This document shows, in pieces, positions 1 to 7,670 of a stretch of DNA of 64,000 nt. The notes under the pieces are model-generated. The model was not told where the DNA came from. It searched no databases and saw nothing but the letters and a program-made list of their open reading frames with translations. The position numbers and the translations under genes are program-made. The stretch lies in NCBI RefSeq assembly GCF_036182465.1, contig NZ_CP108081.1:9858001-9922000 (forward strand), read 5' to 3'. Every line of letters begins with the position of its first letter. The stretch's first letter is position 1. Source of the stretch: Streptomyces sp. NBC_00258. Lineage in GTDB: Bacteria; Actinomycetota; Actinomycetes; Streptomycetales; Streptomycetaceae.

Positions 1-640
1 GCGGATCCTGCAGGCCCTCCGGGGCGTTGCCCGACGGTGTCGGCTTCAGCACGGTGACCGCGGTGATCTCCTGGCCGAGCAGCCAGCGAGTGATGTCCAT
101 CTCGTGCACGACGGAGTCGTTGATGAGCATCTCGCTGGTGAAGCCCGGCGGGGTCGCGACGTTGCGGTGCCGGTTGTGCAGCATCATTGGCCGGCCCAGC
201 TGCCCGGTGTTCAGCAGCGCCTTGAGCTTCGCGTACTCGGTGTCGTACCGGCGCATGAAGCCCACCTGCACCAGGCGGTGCCCGACCTTCTGCTCGGCCT
301 CCAGGACCCTCAGCGCCGAGGCCGAGCCCGGGGTGAGCGGCTTCTCGCACAGGACGGGCAGGTCGTGCTCGAAGGCGGTGAGCAGCGCCGCCTCGTGGGC
401 GGGGCCGGGGGAGGCGATCAGTACGGCGTCGACACCGTCCGCGGCCATCGCGGCGGCCGCGTCGGTGTGGGCCGTGCAGCCCTCGATACCGTCGGCGATC
501 CGCTTGACCCGTTCCGCGTCGACGTCCACGACCGCGGCGACGCGTGCCCCGTTGGTCACTTCGGCGAGACGGCGCACATGATCGGCCCCCATCTTTCCGG
601 TGCCGATGACGGCCACGCCGAGCGTTCCGCGCTGAGCCAT
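1..640 (-). CDS. iolG: Inositol 2-dehydrogenase-like oxidoreductase (Gfo/Idh/MocA), C-terminus off the window
   Basis: This is a partial gene on the complement; about 213 N-terminal residues are visible and the C-terminus lies to the left of the window. The protein opens with a Rossmann dinucleotide-binding stretch (VIGTGKMGADH, residues 11-21) and has the EKP motif at residues 99-101 that marks the Gfo/Idh/MocA family. Family members of this type oxidise myo-inositol to 2-keto-myo-inositol (scyllo-inosose) with NAD+ in the cytosol. It lies 17 bases behind the TIM-barrel gene in the leftward inositol operon, and an RBS-like AGAAGGGATC precedes the ATG. The assignment to inositol rests on the neighbours; substrate specificity within this family cannot be read from sequence. 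Confidence 0.85.
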   Translation of the reverse strand, partial: MAQRGTLGVAVIGTGKMGADHVRRLAEVTNGARVAAVVDVDAERVKRIADGIEGCTAHTDAAAAMAADGVDAVLIASPGPAHEAALLTAFEHDLPVLCEKPLTPGSASALRVLEAEQKVGHRLVQVGFMRRYDTEYAKLKALLNTGQLGRPMMLHNRHRNVATPPGFTSEMLINDSVVHEMDITRWLLGQEITAVTVLKPTPSGNAPEGLQDP

Positions 641-657
641 GGTCGGTAGATCCCTTC

Positions 658-1560
658 TCAGGCGCCGCAGGAGCGCAGGAACTGGCGGGTGCGCACCGCG
701 ATGGGCAGGGGCTTGTCCGGCGGACAGGGGTACATGTCCTGCTCGACGATGGCGAACAGGTCGACACCGAGGCGCTGCGCGGCGTCCAGCACCGGCTCCA
801 GGGCGGGCACGCCGGCCGGGGGCTCGCACATCACACCGCGCTGGACGGCGGGGCCGAACGGGACCTCGTTCTTGACGACGTCGGCGAGGATCTCCGGGTC
901 GACCTGCTTGAGGTGCAGATACCCGATGCGCTCGCCGTACGTCTCGATCAGCTTGACGTTGTCGCCGCCGCAGTAGGCGTAGTGCCCGGTGTCCAGGCAG
1001 AGGCTGACCAGGCCGGAGTCCGTCGAGTCGAGGAAGCGCTCGACGTGCTCCTCGGTGTCGATGTGCGTGTCGGCGTGCGGGTGCACGACGATGTCGAGAC
1101 CGAAGCGCTCCTTCACCTCGTGGCCGAGACGCTCCATGCCCTTGGCGAGGTGGGACCACTGGCGGACCGTCAGCTCCGGCGGCTCGATCAGCGCGGCGGT
1201 CTTGTCGTCCCGCCAGAAGGACGGAATGACCACCAGGTGCTTGGCGCCCATCGCCCGGGTCAGCTCGGCGACCTGGCTGACGTGCTCCCAGGTGGCGTCC
1301 CAGACGTCGGGGCCGCGGTGCAGCGCGGTGAAGACCGTACCGGCCGACACCTTGAGATCCCGCTTGTTCACCTCGTCGGTGAGCTTGGCCGGGTCGGTCG
1401 GCAGATAGCCGTACGGGCCGAGCTCGATCCAGGAGTAACCGGCCTCGGAGACCTCGTCCAGGAAGCGTTCCCAGGGCACCTGCTGGGGGTCGTCGGGGAA
1501 CCAGACGCCCCACGAGTCCGGCGCGGAGCCGACGCGGATGCGGTCGAGCGCGTTGGCCAT
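658..1560 (-). CDS. Sugar phosphate isomerase/epimerase-type TIM-barrel enzyme (IolE/IolH-like)
   Basis: The product has 300 residues and starts MANALDRIRVG. It shows the AP-endonuclease-2-like TIM-barrel pattern used by IolE (inosose dehydratase), IolI and IolH: SAPDSWGVWFP near residue 12, then metal-ligand-like stretches VVHPHADTH, CLDTGHYAY and YLHLKQVD. In the inositol pathway such a protein would dehydrate 2-keto-myo-inositol or isomerise inososes. The start ATG overlaps the stop of the upstream ATPase gene by one base (TGATG), so the two are probably translationally coupled. Longer upstream readings in this frame only shadow the ATPase gene. Choice between IolE, IolH and IolI is open; IolE is favoured because no other dehydratase is visible in the window. 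Confidence 0.8.
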   Translation of the reverse strand: MANALDRIRVGSAPDSWGVWFPDDPQQVPWERFLDEVSEAGYSWIELGPYGYLPTDPAKLTDEVNKRDLKVSAGTVFTALHRGPDVWDATWEHVSQVAELTRAMGAKHLVVIPSFWRDDKTAALIEPPELTVRQWSHLAKGMERLGHEVKERFGLDIVVHPHADTHIDTEEHVERFLDSTDSGLVSLCLDTGHYAYCGGDNVKLIETYGERIGYLHLKQVDPEILADVVKNEVPFGPAVQRGVMCEPPAGVPALEPVLDAAQRLGVDLFAIVEQDMYPCPPDKPLPIAVRTRQFLRSCGA

Positions 1561-2477
1561 CAGGAGGCCTTTCCTTCCGAGGAGGAGGCGGTGGTGGGTG
1601 CCTTGAGGTCTTCGGCTTCGGGGAGTTCTTCGACGTCGACGCCGCGGACCTGGGCCAGTTCGTGTTTGAGTGCGGCGAGTTCGGCGCCGCCGGCCATGTG
1701 GTTGGTGAGTTCTTCGAGGCTGACGTCGGCGCGGGCGGCGGAGAGTTCCATGGTGCCCAGGCGCAGGACGCTGAAGTGGTCGCCGACCATGTAGGCGTGG
1801 TGGGGGTTGTGGGTGATGAAGATGACGCCCAGGCCGCGGTCGCGGGCGGCGGCGATGTACTTCAGGACGACGCCGGACTGTTTGACGCCGAGGGCTGCGG
1901 TGGGTTCGTCGAGGATGAGGACGCGGGCGCCGAAGTAGACGGCGCGGGCGATGGCCACGGACTGGCGCTGGCCGCCGGAGAGGGTGCCGATGGGCTGGTC
2001 GAGGTCGTCGAGGATGATGCCCATGTTGCGCAGTTCCTGGTCGGCGGTTGCTTTCATCTTCGCGATGTCCAGGCGGCGGACGGGCCAGGGGCCTTTGGTC
2101 ATCTCGGAGCCGAGGAAGAAGTTCCGCCACACCGGCATCAGCGGCACGGTGGCGAGGTCCTGGTAGACGGTGGCGATGCCCTTGTCGAGGGCTTCACGCG
2201 GGGTGCTGAGGTGCACCGGTGTGCCGTCGATGAGGAATTCGCCCTCGGTGTGCTGGTGCAGTCCGGAGATGATTTTGATGAGGGTGGACTTGCCGGCGCC
2301 GTTGTCGCCCAGCACGCAGGTGACCTGGCTGGGGTATACCGCCAGGTCGACGGTGTGCAGGGCGCGGACGTTGCCGTAGGCCTTGCCCGCGCCCTTCAGC
2401 TCGACGATCGGCTCGGCGGCGGTGTCGGGCTTGTCCTTGACCGTGGCGCCGTTGGGGGAGGTGGTGTGGTCGGTCAT
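1560..2477 (-). CDS. Sugar ABC transporter ATP-binding protein (inositol importer)
   Basis: The product has 305 residues and a single ABC domain, with Walker A GDNGAGKSTLIK, signature LSGGQRQSVAIA and Walker B VLILDEPTAALG. Inositol and ribose importers of the IatA/RbsA type usually carry two fused ABC domains of about 500 residues, so this is the shorter FrcA-like form, which presumably works as a homodimer. The start is fixed by a strong GGAGGT Shine-Dalgarno 7 bases upstream of ATG 2477; an in-frame upstream ATG lacks one. It sits between the permease (5-base gap) and the TIM-barrel gene (1-base overlap). The C-terminal 50 residues are acidic and low in complexity. Substrate is inferred from the operon. 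Confidence 0.88.
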   Translation of the reverse strand: MTDHTTSPNGATVKDKPDTAAEPIVELKGAGKAYGNVRALHTVDLAVYPSQVTCVLGDNGAGKSTLIKIISGLHQHTEGEFLIDGTPVHLSTPREALDKGIATVYQDLATVPLMPVWRNFFLGSEMTKGPWPVRRLDIAKMKATADQELRNMGIILDDLDQPIGTLSGGQRQSVAIARAVYFGARVLILDEPTAALGVKQSGVVLKYIAAARDRGLGVIFITHNPHHAYMVGDHFSVLRLGTMELSAARADVSLEELTNHMAGGAELAALKHELAQVRGVDVEELPEAEDLKAPTTASSSEGKAS

Positions 2478-2482
2478 GGGCT

Positions 2483-3556
2483 TTACCTCCGGGTGGCCTG
2501 GCGGCGGACCCACAGATTGACGAGGGCGGCGAGCAGGAGCATGACGCCGAGGAAGGCCTTGAACCAGTCGGGGTTCCAGTTGGCGTAGACGATGCCCTGG
2601 GAGACCATGCCGAAGATGAAGGCGCCGATGACGGGGCCGATGGCGGAGCCGTAGCCGCCGGTGAGGAGGCAGCCGCCGATGACCGCGGCGATGATGTAGA
2701 GGAATTCGTTGCCGACGCCCTCGCCGGACTGGACGGTGTTGAACGAGAACAGGATGTGCATGCCGACGAACCAGGCGCCGGCGCCGACGCCCATGAACAG
2801 GGCGATCTTGGTGAAGGTGACGGGGACGCCGACCGCGCGGGCGGATTCCTTGTTGCCGCCGGTGGCGAAGATCCAGTTGCCGAACTTGGTGCGCAGCAGC
2901 AGCCAGGTCGCGGCGGCGGCGAAGACCAGCCAGTAGAAGACGGTGATCTTGACGTCGACGCCGCCGATGCTGATCTCGGAGGCGAAGACCTTCTTGGCCT
3001 GGTCGAACCCGTCCATGTCACTGATCGAGTCGGTGGCGACGTTCCCGGTGAAGATCTTCGTGATGGCGAGGTTGGCGCCCTGCAGGATCAGAAACGAACC
3101 CAGCGTGATCAGGAACGACGGCAGCCCGGTACGTACGAGCATGTAGCCGTTGAACGCGCCGATCGCCAGGGCGACGACGAGGGCCACGATGACGCCGGTC
3201 CATACGTTCATGGAGAGCTGGAAGCTCCACATGCTGGCGGTGAGTGCGGAGGTGGTGACCGCGACGCCGGCGGACAGGTCGAACTCTCCGCCGATCATGA
3301 GGAGTGCCACCGGGAGGGCCATGATGCCCATGACGGAGGACTCGTAGAGCACGTTGGCCAGGGAACTGGCCTCGCGGAAGGGGGAGGCGACCGCGAAGAA
3401 GAAGACGTACACGGCGATCGCCGCGATGAGCGCGCCGATCTCGGGACGGGCCGCCAGTCGGCGGGCCAGGGACCGTTCCGAGGTCCGGCCGTCCTTGGGG
3501 GCGGCCGGCGGAGCCGGCGACGAGGGACTCGTCGCCGGTGCCGTTGCCTGGGACAT
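2483..3556 (-). CDS. Sugar ABC transporter permease (RbsC/FrcC family)
   Basis: The protein has 357 residues, with about 40 hydrophilic N-terminal residues rich in Ala, Pro and Ser followed by roughly eight to ten membrane spans. It has the family core LPVALLMIGGEFDLSAGV and the C-terminal glycine-rich IGAFIFGMVSQGIV segment typical of the RbsC/XylH branch. It would form the channel of the inositol importer with the ATPase just downstream and the binding protein just upstream (5-base gaps on each side). The chosen start, MSQATAP, leaves those gaps; starts further upstream would overlap the binding-protein gene. Confidence 0.88.
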   Translation of the reverse strand: MSQATAPATSPSSPAPPAAPKDGRTSERSLARRLAARPEIGALIAAIAVYVFFFAVASPFREASSLANVLYESSVMGIMALPVALLMIGGEFDLSAGVAVTTSALTASMWSFQLSMNVWTGVIVALVVALAIGAFNGYMLVRTGLPSFLITLGSFLILQGANLAITKIFTGNVATDSISDMDGFDQAKKVFASEISIGGVDVKITVFYWLVFAAAATWLLLRTKFGNWIFATGGNKESARAVGVPVTFTKIALFMGVGAGAWFVGMHILFSFNTVQSGEGVGNEFLYIIAAVIGGCLLTGGYGSAIGPVIGAFIFGMVSQGIVYANWNPDWFKAFLGVMLLLAALVNLWVRRQATRR

Positions 3557-3561
3557 GGGGA

Positions 3562-4578
3562 TCACCGAGTGCCCTTCGCGGCGAACTTCGCGATGGTTTC
3601 GACGTTGGACTTGTCGACGAACGCCGGGCCGGTGAGCACCGGCTCCTGGCCACCGCCACTGAAGTTGCCGTTGGTCTTGTACAGCCACAGGGCGTCCACC
3701 GAGAGGTAGCCCTGCAGGTACGGCTGCTGGTCGACGGCGAACTCGACGTCACCGTCCTCGATGGCGCTGACCATCTCCTTGTTCAGGTCGAAGGTCGCGA
3801 CCTTCGCCTTGCTGCCCGCGTCACTCACGGACTGGACGGCGGTCAGCGCGAACGGGGCGCCGAGCGTGACCACGTAGTCGACCGAGCTGTCCTGCTTGAG
3901 CTTGGCGGTGATCGTCGACTTCACGGACGGCATGTTCGTGCCGTTCACGTAGAGGTTCGTGGTCTTGCCCTTGAACGTCTTCTTGACGCCCGCGCAGCGA
4001 GCCTCGAGAGCGACGTGGCCCTGCTCCTGGATGACGCAGATGTTGTTCTTGGCGCCGAGTTCGTTGAGCTTCTCGCCGAAGGCCTCACCGGCAACGGACT
4101 CGTCCTGGCCGAAGTACTCCAGCAGGCCCTGCTCCTTCCAGTCGTCGATGCCTCCGTTGAGGCCGACGACCGGGATGCCGGCCTTCTCCGCCTTGGCAAC
4201 GACGGACTTCATGGCGTCGGGCTTGGCCAGGGTGACCGCGATGCCGTCGACCTTCTGGTCGATCGCGTTCTGGACAAGGTTGGCCTGCTTGGCCGAGTCC
4301 GGGTTGTTGGAGTAGACCAACTCGACGTTGTCCTTGGCCGCGGCGGCCTCCGCACCCTTGCGGATGAGGTCCCAGAAGGTGTCGCCGGGGGCCGCGTGGG
4401 TGATCATCGCGACCTTCATACGGGGGGTGTCGGCCTTGCCGGCAGACGAGTTGCCCGTGTCCTCCTCGGCCTTCTTGCCGCCGGAGTCGCTGGAACAGCC
4501 GGTGACTATCAGGGCCGCCGCGGCGGCCGCGGCGACGAGGGCGAATCTGCGGGAACGGGGGCGAGACGTGCGGTCCAT
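3562..4578 (-). CDS. Sugar ABC transporter substrate-binding lipoprotein (probable inositol-binding protein)
   Basis: The 338-residue product starts with an Arg-rich head, a hydrophobic Ala stretch and a lipobox ending at Cys28 (IVTGC), so it should be a membrane-anchored lipoprotein on the outer face of the cell. The rest is a periplasmic-binding-protein type I fold like RbsB/IbpA (ITHAAPGDTFWDLIRKGAE; VDGIAVTLAKPDAM; GLNGGIDDW). It is the first gene of the leftward operon and lies next to the divergent promoter, as expected for the most highly expressed part of an importer. Ligand identity (myo-inositol) is inferred from the catabolic genes on both sides. Confidence 0.88.
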   Translation of the reverse strand: MDRTSRPRSRRFALVAAAAAAALIVTGCSSDSGGKKAEEDTGNSSAGKADTPRMKVAMITHAAPGDTFWDLIRKGAEAAAAKDNVELVYSNNPDSAKQANLVQNAIDQKVDGIAVTLAKPDAMKSVVAKAEKAGIPVVGLNGGIDDWKEQGLLEYFGQDESVAGEAFGEKLNELGAKNNICVIQEQGHVALEARCAGVKKTFKGKTTNLYVNGTNMPSVKSTITAKLKQDSSVDYVVTLGAPFALTAVQSVSDAGSKAKVATFDLNKEMVSAIEDGDVEFAVDQQPYLQGYLSVDALWLYKTNGNFSGGGQEPVLTGPAFVDKSNVETIAKFAAKGTR

Positions 4579-4715
4579 CTTTCCGGCACCTCACTGTGCG
4601 ACAGGGGAAAGGGAGCAGGGGCAGCGGTCCGGGCGGGGTGCCCGGTCCTTCGGCCCGTACGGAAGGAGACCGCAGGGCCACGTACCGACAAACTCGGCTG
4701 TGCTGTTGGGAGGGG

Positions 4716-4745
4716 ATGTAAGTCCCTGACAGACCCCCCTGTCAA
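4716..4745 (-). promoter_or_regulatory. Promoter of the leftward inositol transporter operon
   Basis: On the complement there is a -35 TTGACA (4745-4740), an 18-base spacer and a -10 TTACAT (4721-4716), about 138 bases upstream of the binding-protein start. This is close to the vegetative sigma-70 consensus, unusual in such GC-rich DNA. Confidence 0.6.
4727..4744. promoter_or_regulatory. Inverted repeat, candidate operator in the iol divergent promoter
   Basis: TGACAG (4727-4732) and CTGTCA (4739-4744) are separated by six bases. The right arm covers the -35 of the leftward promoter and the left arm lies in its spacer, so a bound repressor would block RNA polymerase. The GntR regulator at the end of the rightward operon is the obvious candidate. 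Confidence 0.4.
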
Positions 4746-4797
4746 TACTTTGTTAAGACATCATTTCACGATCACGTGAGAATGTAAGTACAAAGTC

Positions 4798-4826
4798 TTG
4801 ACATGGCTCGGCCTCGGTCTTACACC
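4798..4826 (+). promoter_or_regulatory. Promoter of the rightward iol operon
   Basis: TTGACA (4798-4803), a 17-base spacer and TACACC (4821-4826) lie about 70 bases upstream of iolC. A TCACGTGA palindrome lies just upstream of it, near 4772, between the two divergent promoters. Confidence 0.55.
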
Positions 4827-4893
4827 TAGGACACACCGGTCCCCTGCATCCCGCACCCCCGGGAGCCCGCAGCCAGCACGAGGAGCGACGCGT

Positions 4894-5844
4894 ATGACCG
4901 AGTCCTTCGACCTGATCACCATGGGTCGCATCGGGGTCGATCTCTACCCTCTGCAGACCGGAGTGCCGCTCGCGCGGGTCGAAACCTTCGGTAAATTCCT
5001 CGGTGGCTCGGCGGCCAACGTGGCGGTCGCCGCGGCCCGTCTCGGCCGTTCCACGGCGATCGTCACCCGAACCGGCGATGATCCCTTCGGAGCCTATCTG
5101 CACCAGGCTCTCAAGGAGTTCGGGGTCGACGACCGGTGGGTCACCCCTGTCGAGGCGTACCCGACGCCGGTCACGTTCTGTGAGATCTTCCCGCCCGACA
5201 ACTTCCCGCTGTACTTCTACCGGCAGCCCAAGGCGCCCGACCTGGAGATCCGCACCGACGAGCTGGACTTCTTCGCCGTCCGGGCCGCGAAGATCTTCTG
5301 GATCACCGGCACAGGTCTGAGCGAGGAACCCAGCCGTTCCGCCACACTCGCGGCCCTCAAGGCGCGCGACAAGGCCGGCACCACCGTCTTCGACCTCGAC
5401 TGGCGCCCCATGTTCTGGAAGAACCCGGCCGAGGCCCGCCCGTACTACGCCGAAGCCCTGCGGCATGTCACGGTCGCCGTCGGGAACCTCGAGGAGTGCG
5501 AGGTCGCCACCGGCGTCCGCGAGCCGCGCGCCTGCGCCGAGGCACTCCTCGAAGCGGGCGTGGAACTGGCCGTCGTCAAGCAGGGCCCCAAGGGCGTCCT
5601 CGCCGTCCACCGCGACGGCACCACCGCGGAAGTGCCGCCCGTGCCGGTCGAGGTGGTCAACGGCCTCGGCGCGGGCGACGCGTTCGGCGGCTCGCTCTGC
5701 CACGGGCTGCTGGCCGGCTGGGAGCTGGAGAAGACGATGCGGTACGCCAACGCGGCCGGAGCCCTGGTCGCCTCCCGCCTCGCCTGCTCCTCCGCGATGC
5801 CGACCGCCGCCGAGGTCGAGGATCTCGTCGCCTCCCGCGGCTGA
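4894..5844 (+). CDS. iolC: 5-dehydro-2-deoxygluconokinase
   Basis: The 316-residue PfkB-family kinase starts MTESFDLITMGRIGVDLY. It has the N-terminal signature FLGGSAANVAVAAARLG and the C-terminal anion-hole motif NGLGAGDAFGG, with catalytic Asp at about residue 262. IolC phosphorylates 5-dehydro-2-deoxy-D-gluconate with ATP, the step that commits inositol carbon to aldol cleavage. The ATG at 4894 is preceded by AGGAG with 8 bases spacing; a longer in-frame reading from 4798 starts inside the promoter and is rejected. It is the first gene of the rightward operon, and the aldolase-like gene follows after 30 bases. Confidence 0.92.
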   Translation: MTESFDLITMGRIGVDLYPLQTGVPLARVETFGKFLGGSAANVAVAAARLGRSTAIVTRTGDDPFGAYLHQALKEFGVDDRWVTPVEAYPTPVTFCEIFPPDNFPLYFYRQPKAPDLEIRTDELDFFAVRAAKIFWITGTGLSEEPSRSATLAALKARDKAGTTVFDLDWRPMFWKNPAEARPYYAEALRHVTVAVGNLEECEVATGVREPRACAEALLEAGVELAVVKQGPKGVLAVHRDGTTAEVPPVPVEVVNGLGAGDAFGGSLCHGLLAGWELEKTMRYANAAGALVASRLACSSAMPTAAEVEDLVASRG

Positions 5845-5874
5845 CGCCGCCACCCCCTGAACGGAGCCAAACCC

Positions 5875-6753
5875 TTGAGCATCACCATCCCCGACCTCGT
5901 CAGGGTGCGCGCCCGGCACCCGGAGGCGGTGGCCGAAGCGGCCGCCCGCCGGACCCGGCGTCCCCTCGTCGGCGACAGCGGCCGCCTCATGATCGTGGCG
6001 GCCGACCATCCGGCACGCGGCGCGCTCGGAGTCGGCGATCGCAGGCTGGCGATGGCCAACCGCGCCGACCTGCTGGAGCGCCTGTGCATCGCGCTGTCGC
6101 GGCCGGGCGTGGACGGGGTGCTCGCCACCGCCGACATCCTGGACGACCTGCTCCTGCTCGGCGCGCTGGAGAACAAGGTCGTCATGGGCTCCATGAACCG
6201 CGGCGGCCTGGCCGGTGCCGTCTTCGAGATGGACGACCGGTTCACCGGGCACCGCGCCGAGGACATGGCCCGGCTGAACTTCGACGCGGGCAAGCTGCTG
6301 CTGCGCATCGACTACGACGACCCCGGCTCGCTGACCACCCTGGAGTCGACCGCCCGCGCGATCGACGACATGGCCGCGCACCGGCTTCCCGTGTTCGTCG
6401 AGCCGTTCATCTCCCGCCGCGTCGAGGGAACGGTCCGCAACGACCTCACCGCCGAGGCCGTCACCCGCTCCATCGCCATCGCCTCCGGGCTCGGCGGCAC
6501 CTCCGCGTACACCTGGCTGAAACTGCCCGTCACCAGCGACCCGGACGACATGGCCGCCGTACTGGAGACCTCGACCCTGCCCGCCGTCCTGCTCGGCGGC
6601 GAGGTCGGCAGGGACCAGGAGGGCGCGTACGAGAGATGGCGCAAGGCCCTGCGACTGCCCACCGTCCAGGGCCTGGTCGTCGGCCGGTCCCTGCTCTATC
6701 CCGCCGAGGGCAGTGTGGAGACCGCGGTGGACACCGCGGTCGGCCTGCTCTGA
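5875..6753 (+). CDS. (Beta/alpha)8-barrel aldolase-like protein of the inositol cluster
   Basis: The product has 292 residues and probably starts at TTG 5875 behind ACGGAG. It belongs to a family linked to DeoC/class I aldolases and usually found in actinobacterial iol clusters (the type named after C. glutamicum Cgl0159). Visible features are MIVAADHPARGALG near residue 40, LLRIDYDD near 142, VFVEPFISRR near 172 and a barrel-end glycine loop LPAVLLGGEVGR. No class II aldolase (IolJ) is present in the window, so this protein is the likely 6-phospho-5-dehydro-2-deoxygluconate aldolase, giving malonate semialdehyde and dihydroxyacetone phosphate. That role is inferred from position. The gene lies between iolC and iolB. 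Confidence 0.78.
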   Translation: MSITIPDLVRVRARHPEAVAEAAARRTRRPLVGDSGRLMIVAADHPARGALGVGDRRLAMANRADLLERLCIALSRPGVDGVLATADILDDLLLLGALENKVVMGSMNRGGLAGAVFEMDDRFTGHRAEDMARLNFDAGKLLLRIDYDDPGSLTTLESTARAIDDMAAHRLPVFVEPFISRRVEGTVRNDLTAEAVTRSIAIASGLGGTSAYTWLKLPVTSDPDDMAAVLETSTLPAVLLGGEVGRDQEGAYERWRKALRLPTVQGLVVGRSLLYPAEGSVETAVDTAVGLL

Positions 6754-6772
6754 CCGGAAGGACCCACTTTTC

Positions 6773-7663
6773 ATGACCAGCGCACACCACCTGCCCGCGG
6801 GCAAGGCCGCGAGCGGCCCGTACGCCGTGGACGTCACCCCGGAGAGCGCCGGCTGGGACCACTCCAGCCTCCGCGTCCTCGAACTGGCGCCCGGCGGCAC
6901 GCACTTGTTCACCGCCGGGGACAGCGAGTGGATCGTGACCTCGCTCGGCGGCGGCTGCACCGTCACGGTCGGCGACGACTTCGGCCGCGACGAGTTCGAA
7001 CTGCGCGGCCGCGCGAGCGTGTTCAGCGGCGTCAGCGACTTCGTCTACGTTCCGCGCGACGCGACCGCGACGCTCACCTCGGCCGACGGCGGGCGCTTCG
7101 CGCTCACCGGGGCCCGCTGTTCCCGGCGCCTGCCGGCCCGCCACGGGCCCGCCGAGTCCGTCCCGGTCGAGCTGCGCGGCACCGGCAACTGCTCGCGCAG
7201 GGTCCACAACTTCGGCGCGGCCGGGGTCTTCGAGTGCGACAAGCTCATCGCGGTCGAGGTGATCACCCCGGGCGGCAACTGGTCCTCGTACCCGCCGCAC
7301 AAGCACGACGAGAACCGGCCCGGCGAGGAGTCGGAGCTGGAGGAGATCTACTACTTCGAGATCGCCGACCACGAGGGCACGCCCGGCCTCGGCTACCAGC
7401 GGGTCTCGCCGTCCGGCCACGGAAGCGGCACCGACGTGCTCGCCGAGGTGCGCGGCGGCGACGTCGTCCTGATCCCGGACGGCTGGCACGGCCCCTCCAT
7501 CGCCGCGCCCGGACACGACATGTACTACCTCAACGTCATGGCGGGTCCCGGCGCCGACCGGGCCTGGCTGATCTGCGACCACCCCGACCACGCCTGGATC
7601 CGCGACACCTGGCCGAGCCAGCCCGTCGACCCCCGGCTGACCCGACCCACCGCCCCCCAGTGA
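6773..7663 (+). CDS. iolB: 5-deoxy-glucuronate isomerase
   Basis: The 296-residue protein is a bicupin of the KduI/IolB family. The metal-binding pattern is PPHKHDENRPGEE in the C-terminal cupin, followed by LEEIYYFEI and the ligand His in DGWHGP. IolB isomerises 5-deoxy-D-glucuronate to 5-dehydro-2-deoxy-D-gluconate, the IolC substrate. The start ATG 6773 follows GGAAGGA by 8 bases, and the gene is 19 bases after the aldolase-like gene and 7 before iolD. Confidence 0.92.
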   Translation: MTSAHHLPAGKAASGPYAVDVTPESAGWDHSSLRVLELAPGGTHLFTAGDSEWIVTSLGGGCTVTVGDDFGRDEFELRGRASVFSGVSDFVYVPRDATATLTSADGGRFALTGARCSRRLPARHGPAESVPVELRGTGNCSRRVHNFGAAGVFECDKLIAVEVITPGGNWSSYPPHKHDENRPGEESELEEIYYFEIADHEGTPGLGYQRVSPSGHGSGTDVLAEVRGGDVVLIPDGWHGPSIAAPGHDMYYLNVMAGPGADRAWLICDHPDHAWIRDTWPSQPVDPRLTRPTAPQ

Positions 7664-7670
7664 GGAACCG

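Noticed and set aside
4753..6966. Open frame of about 737 codons on the complement through iolC and the aldolase-like gene
   Set aside because: It shadows real genes and has low-complexity composition.
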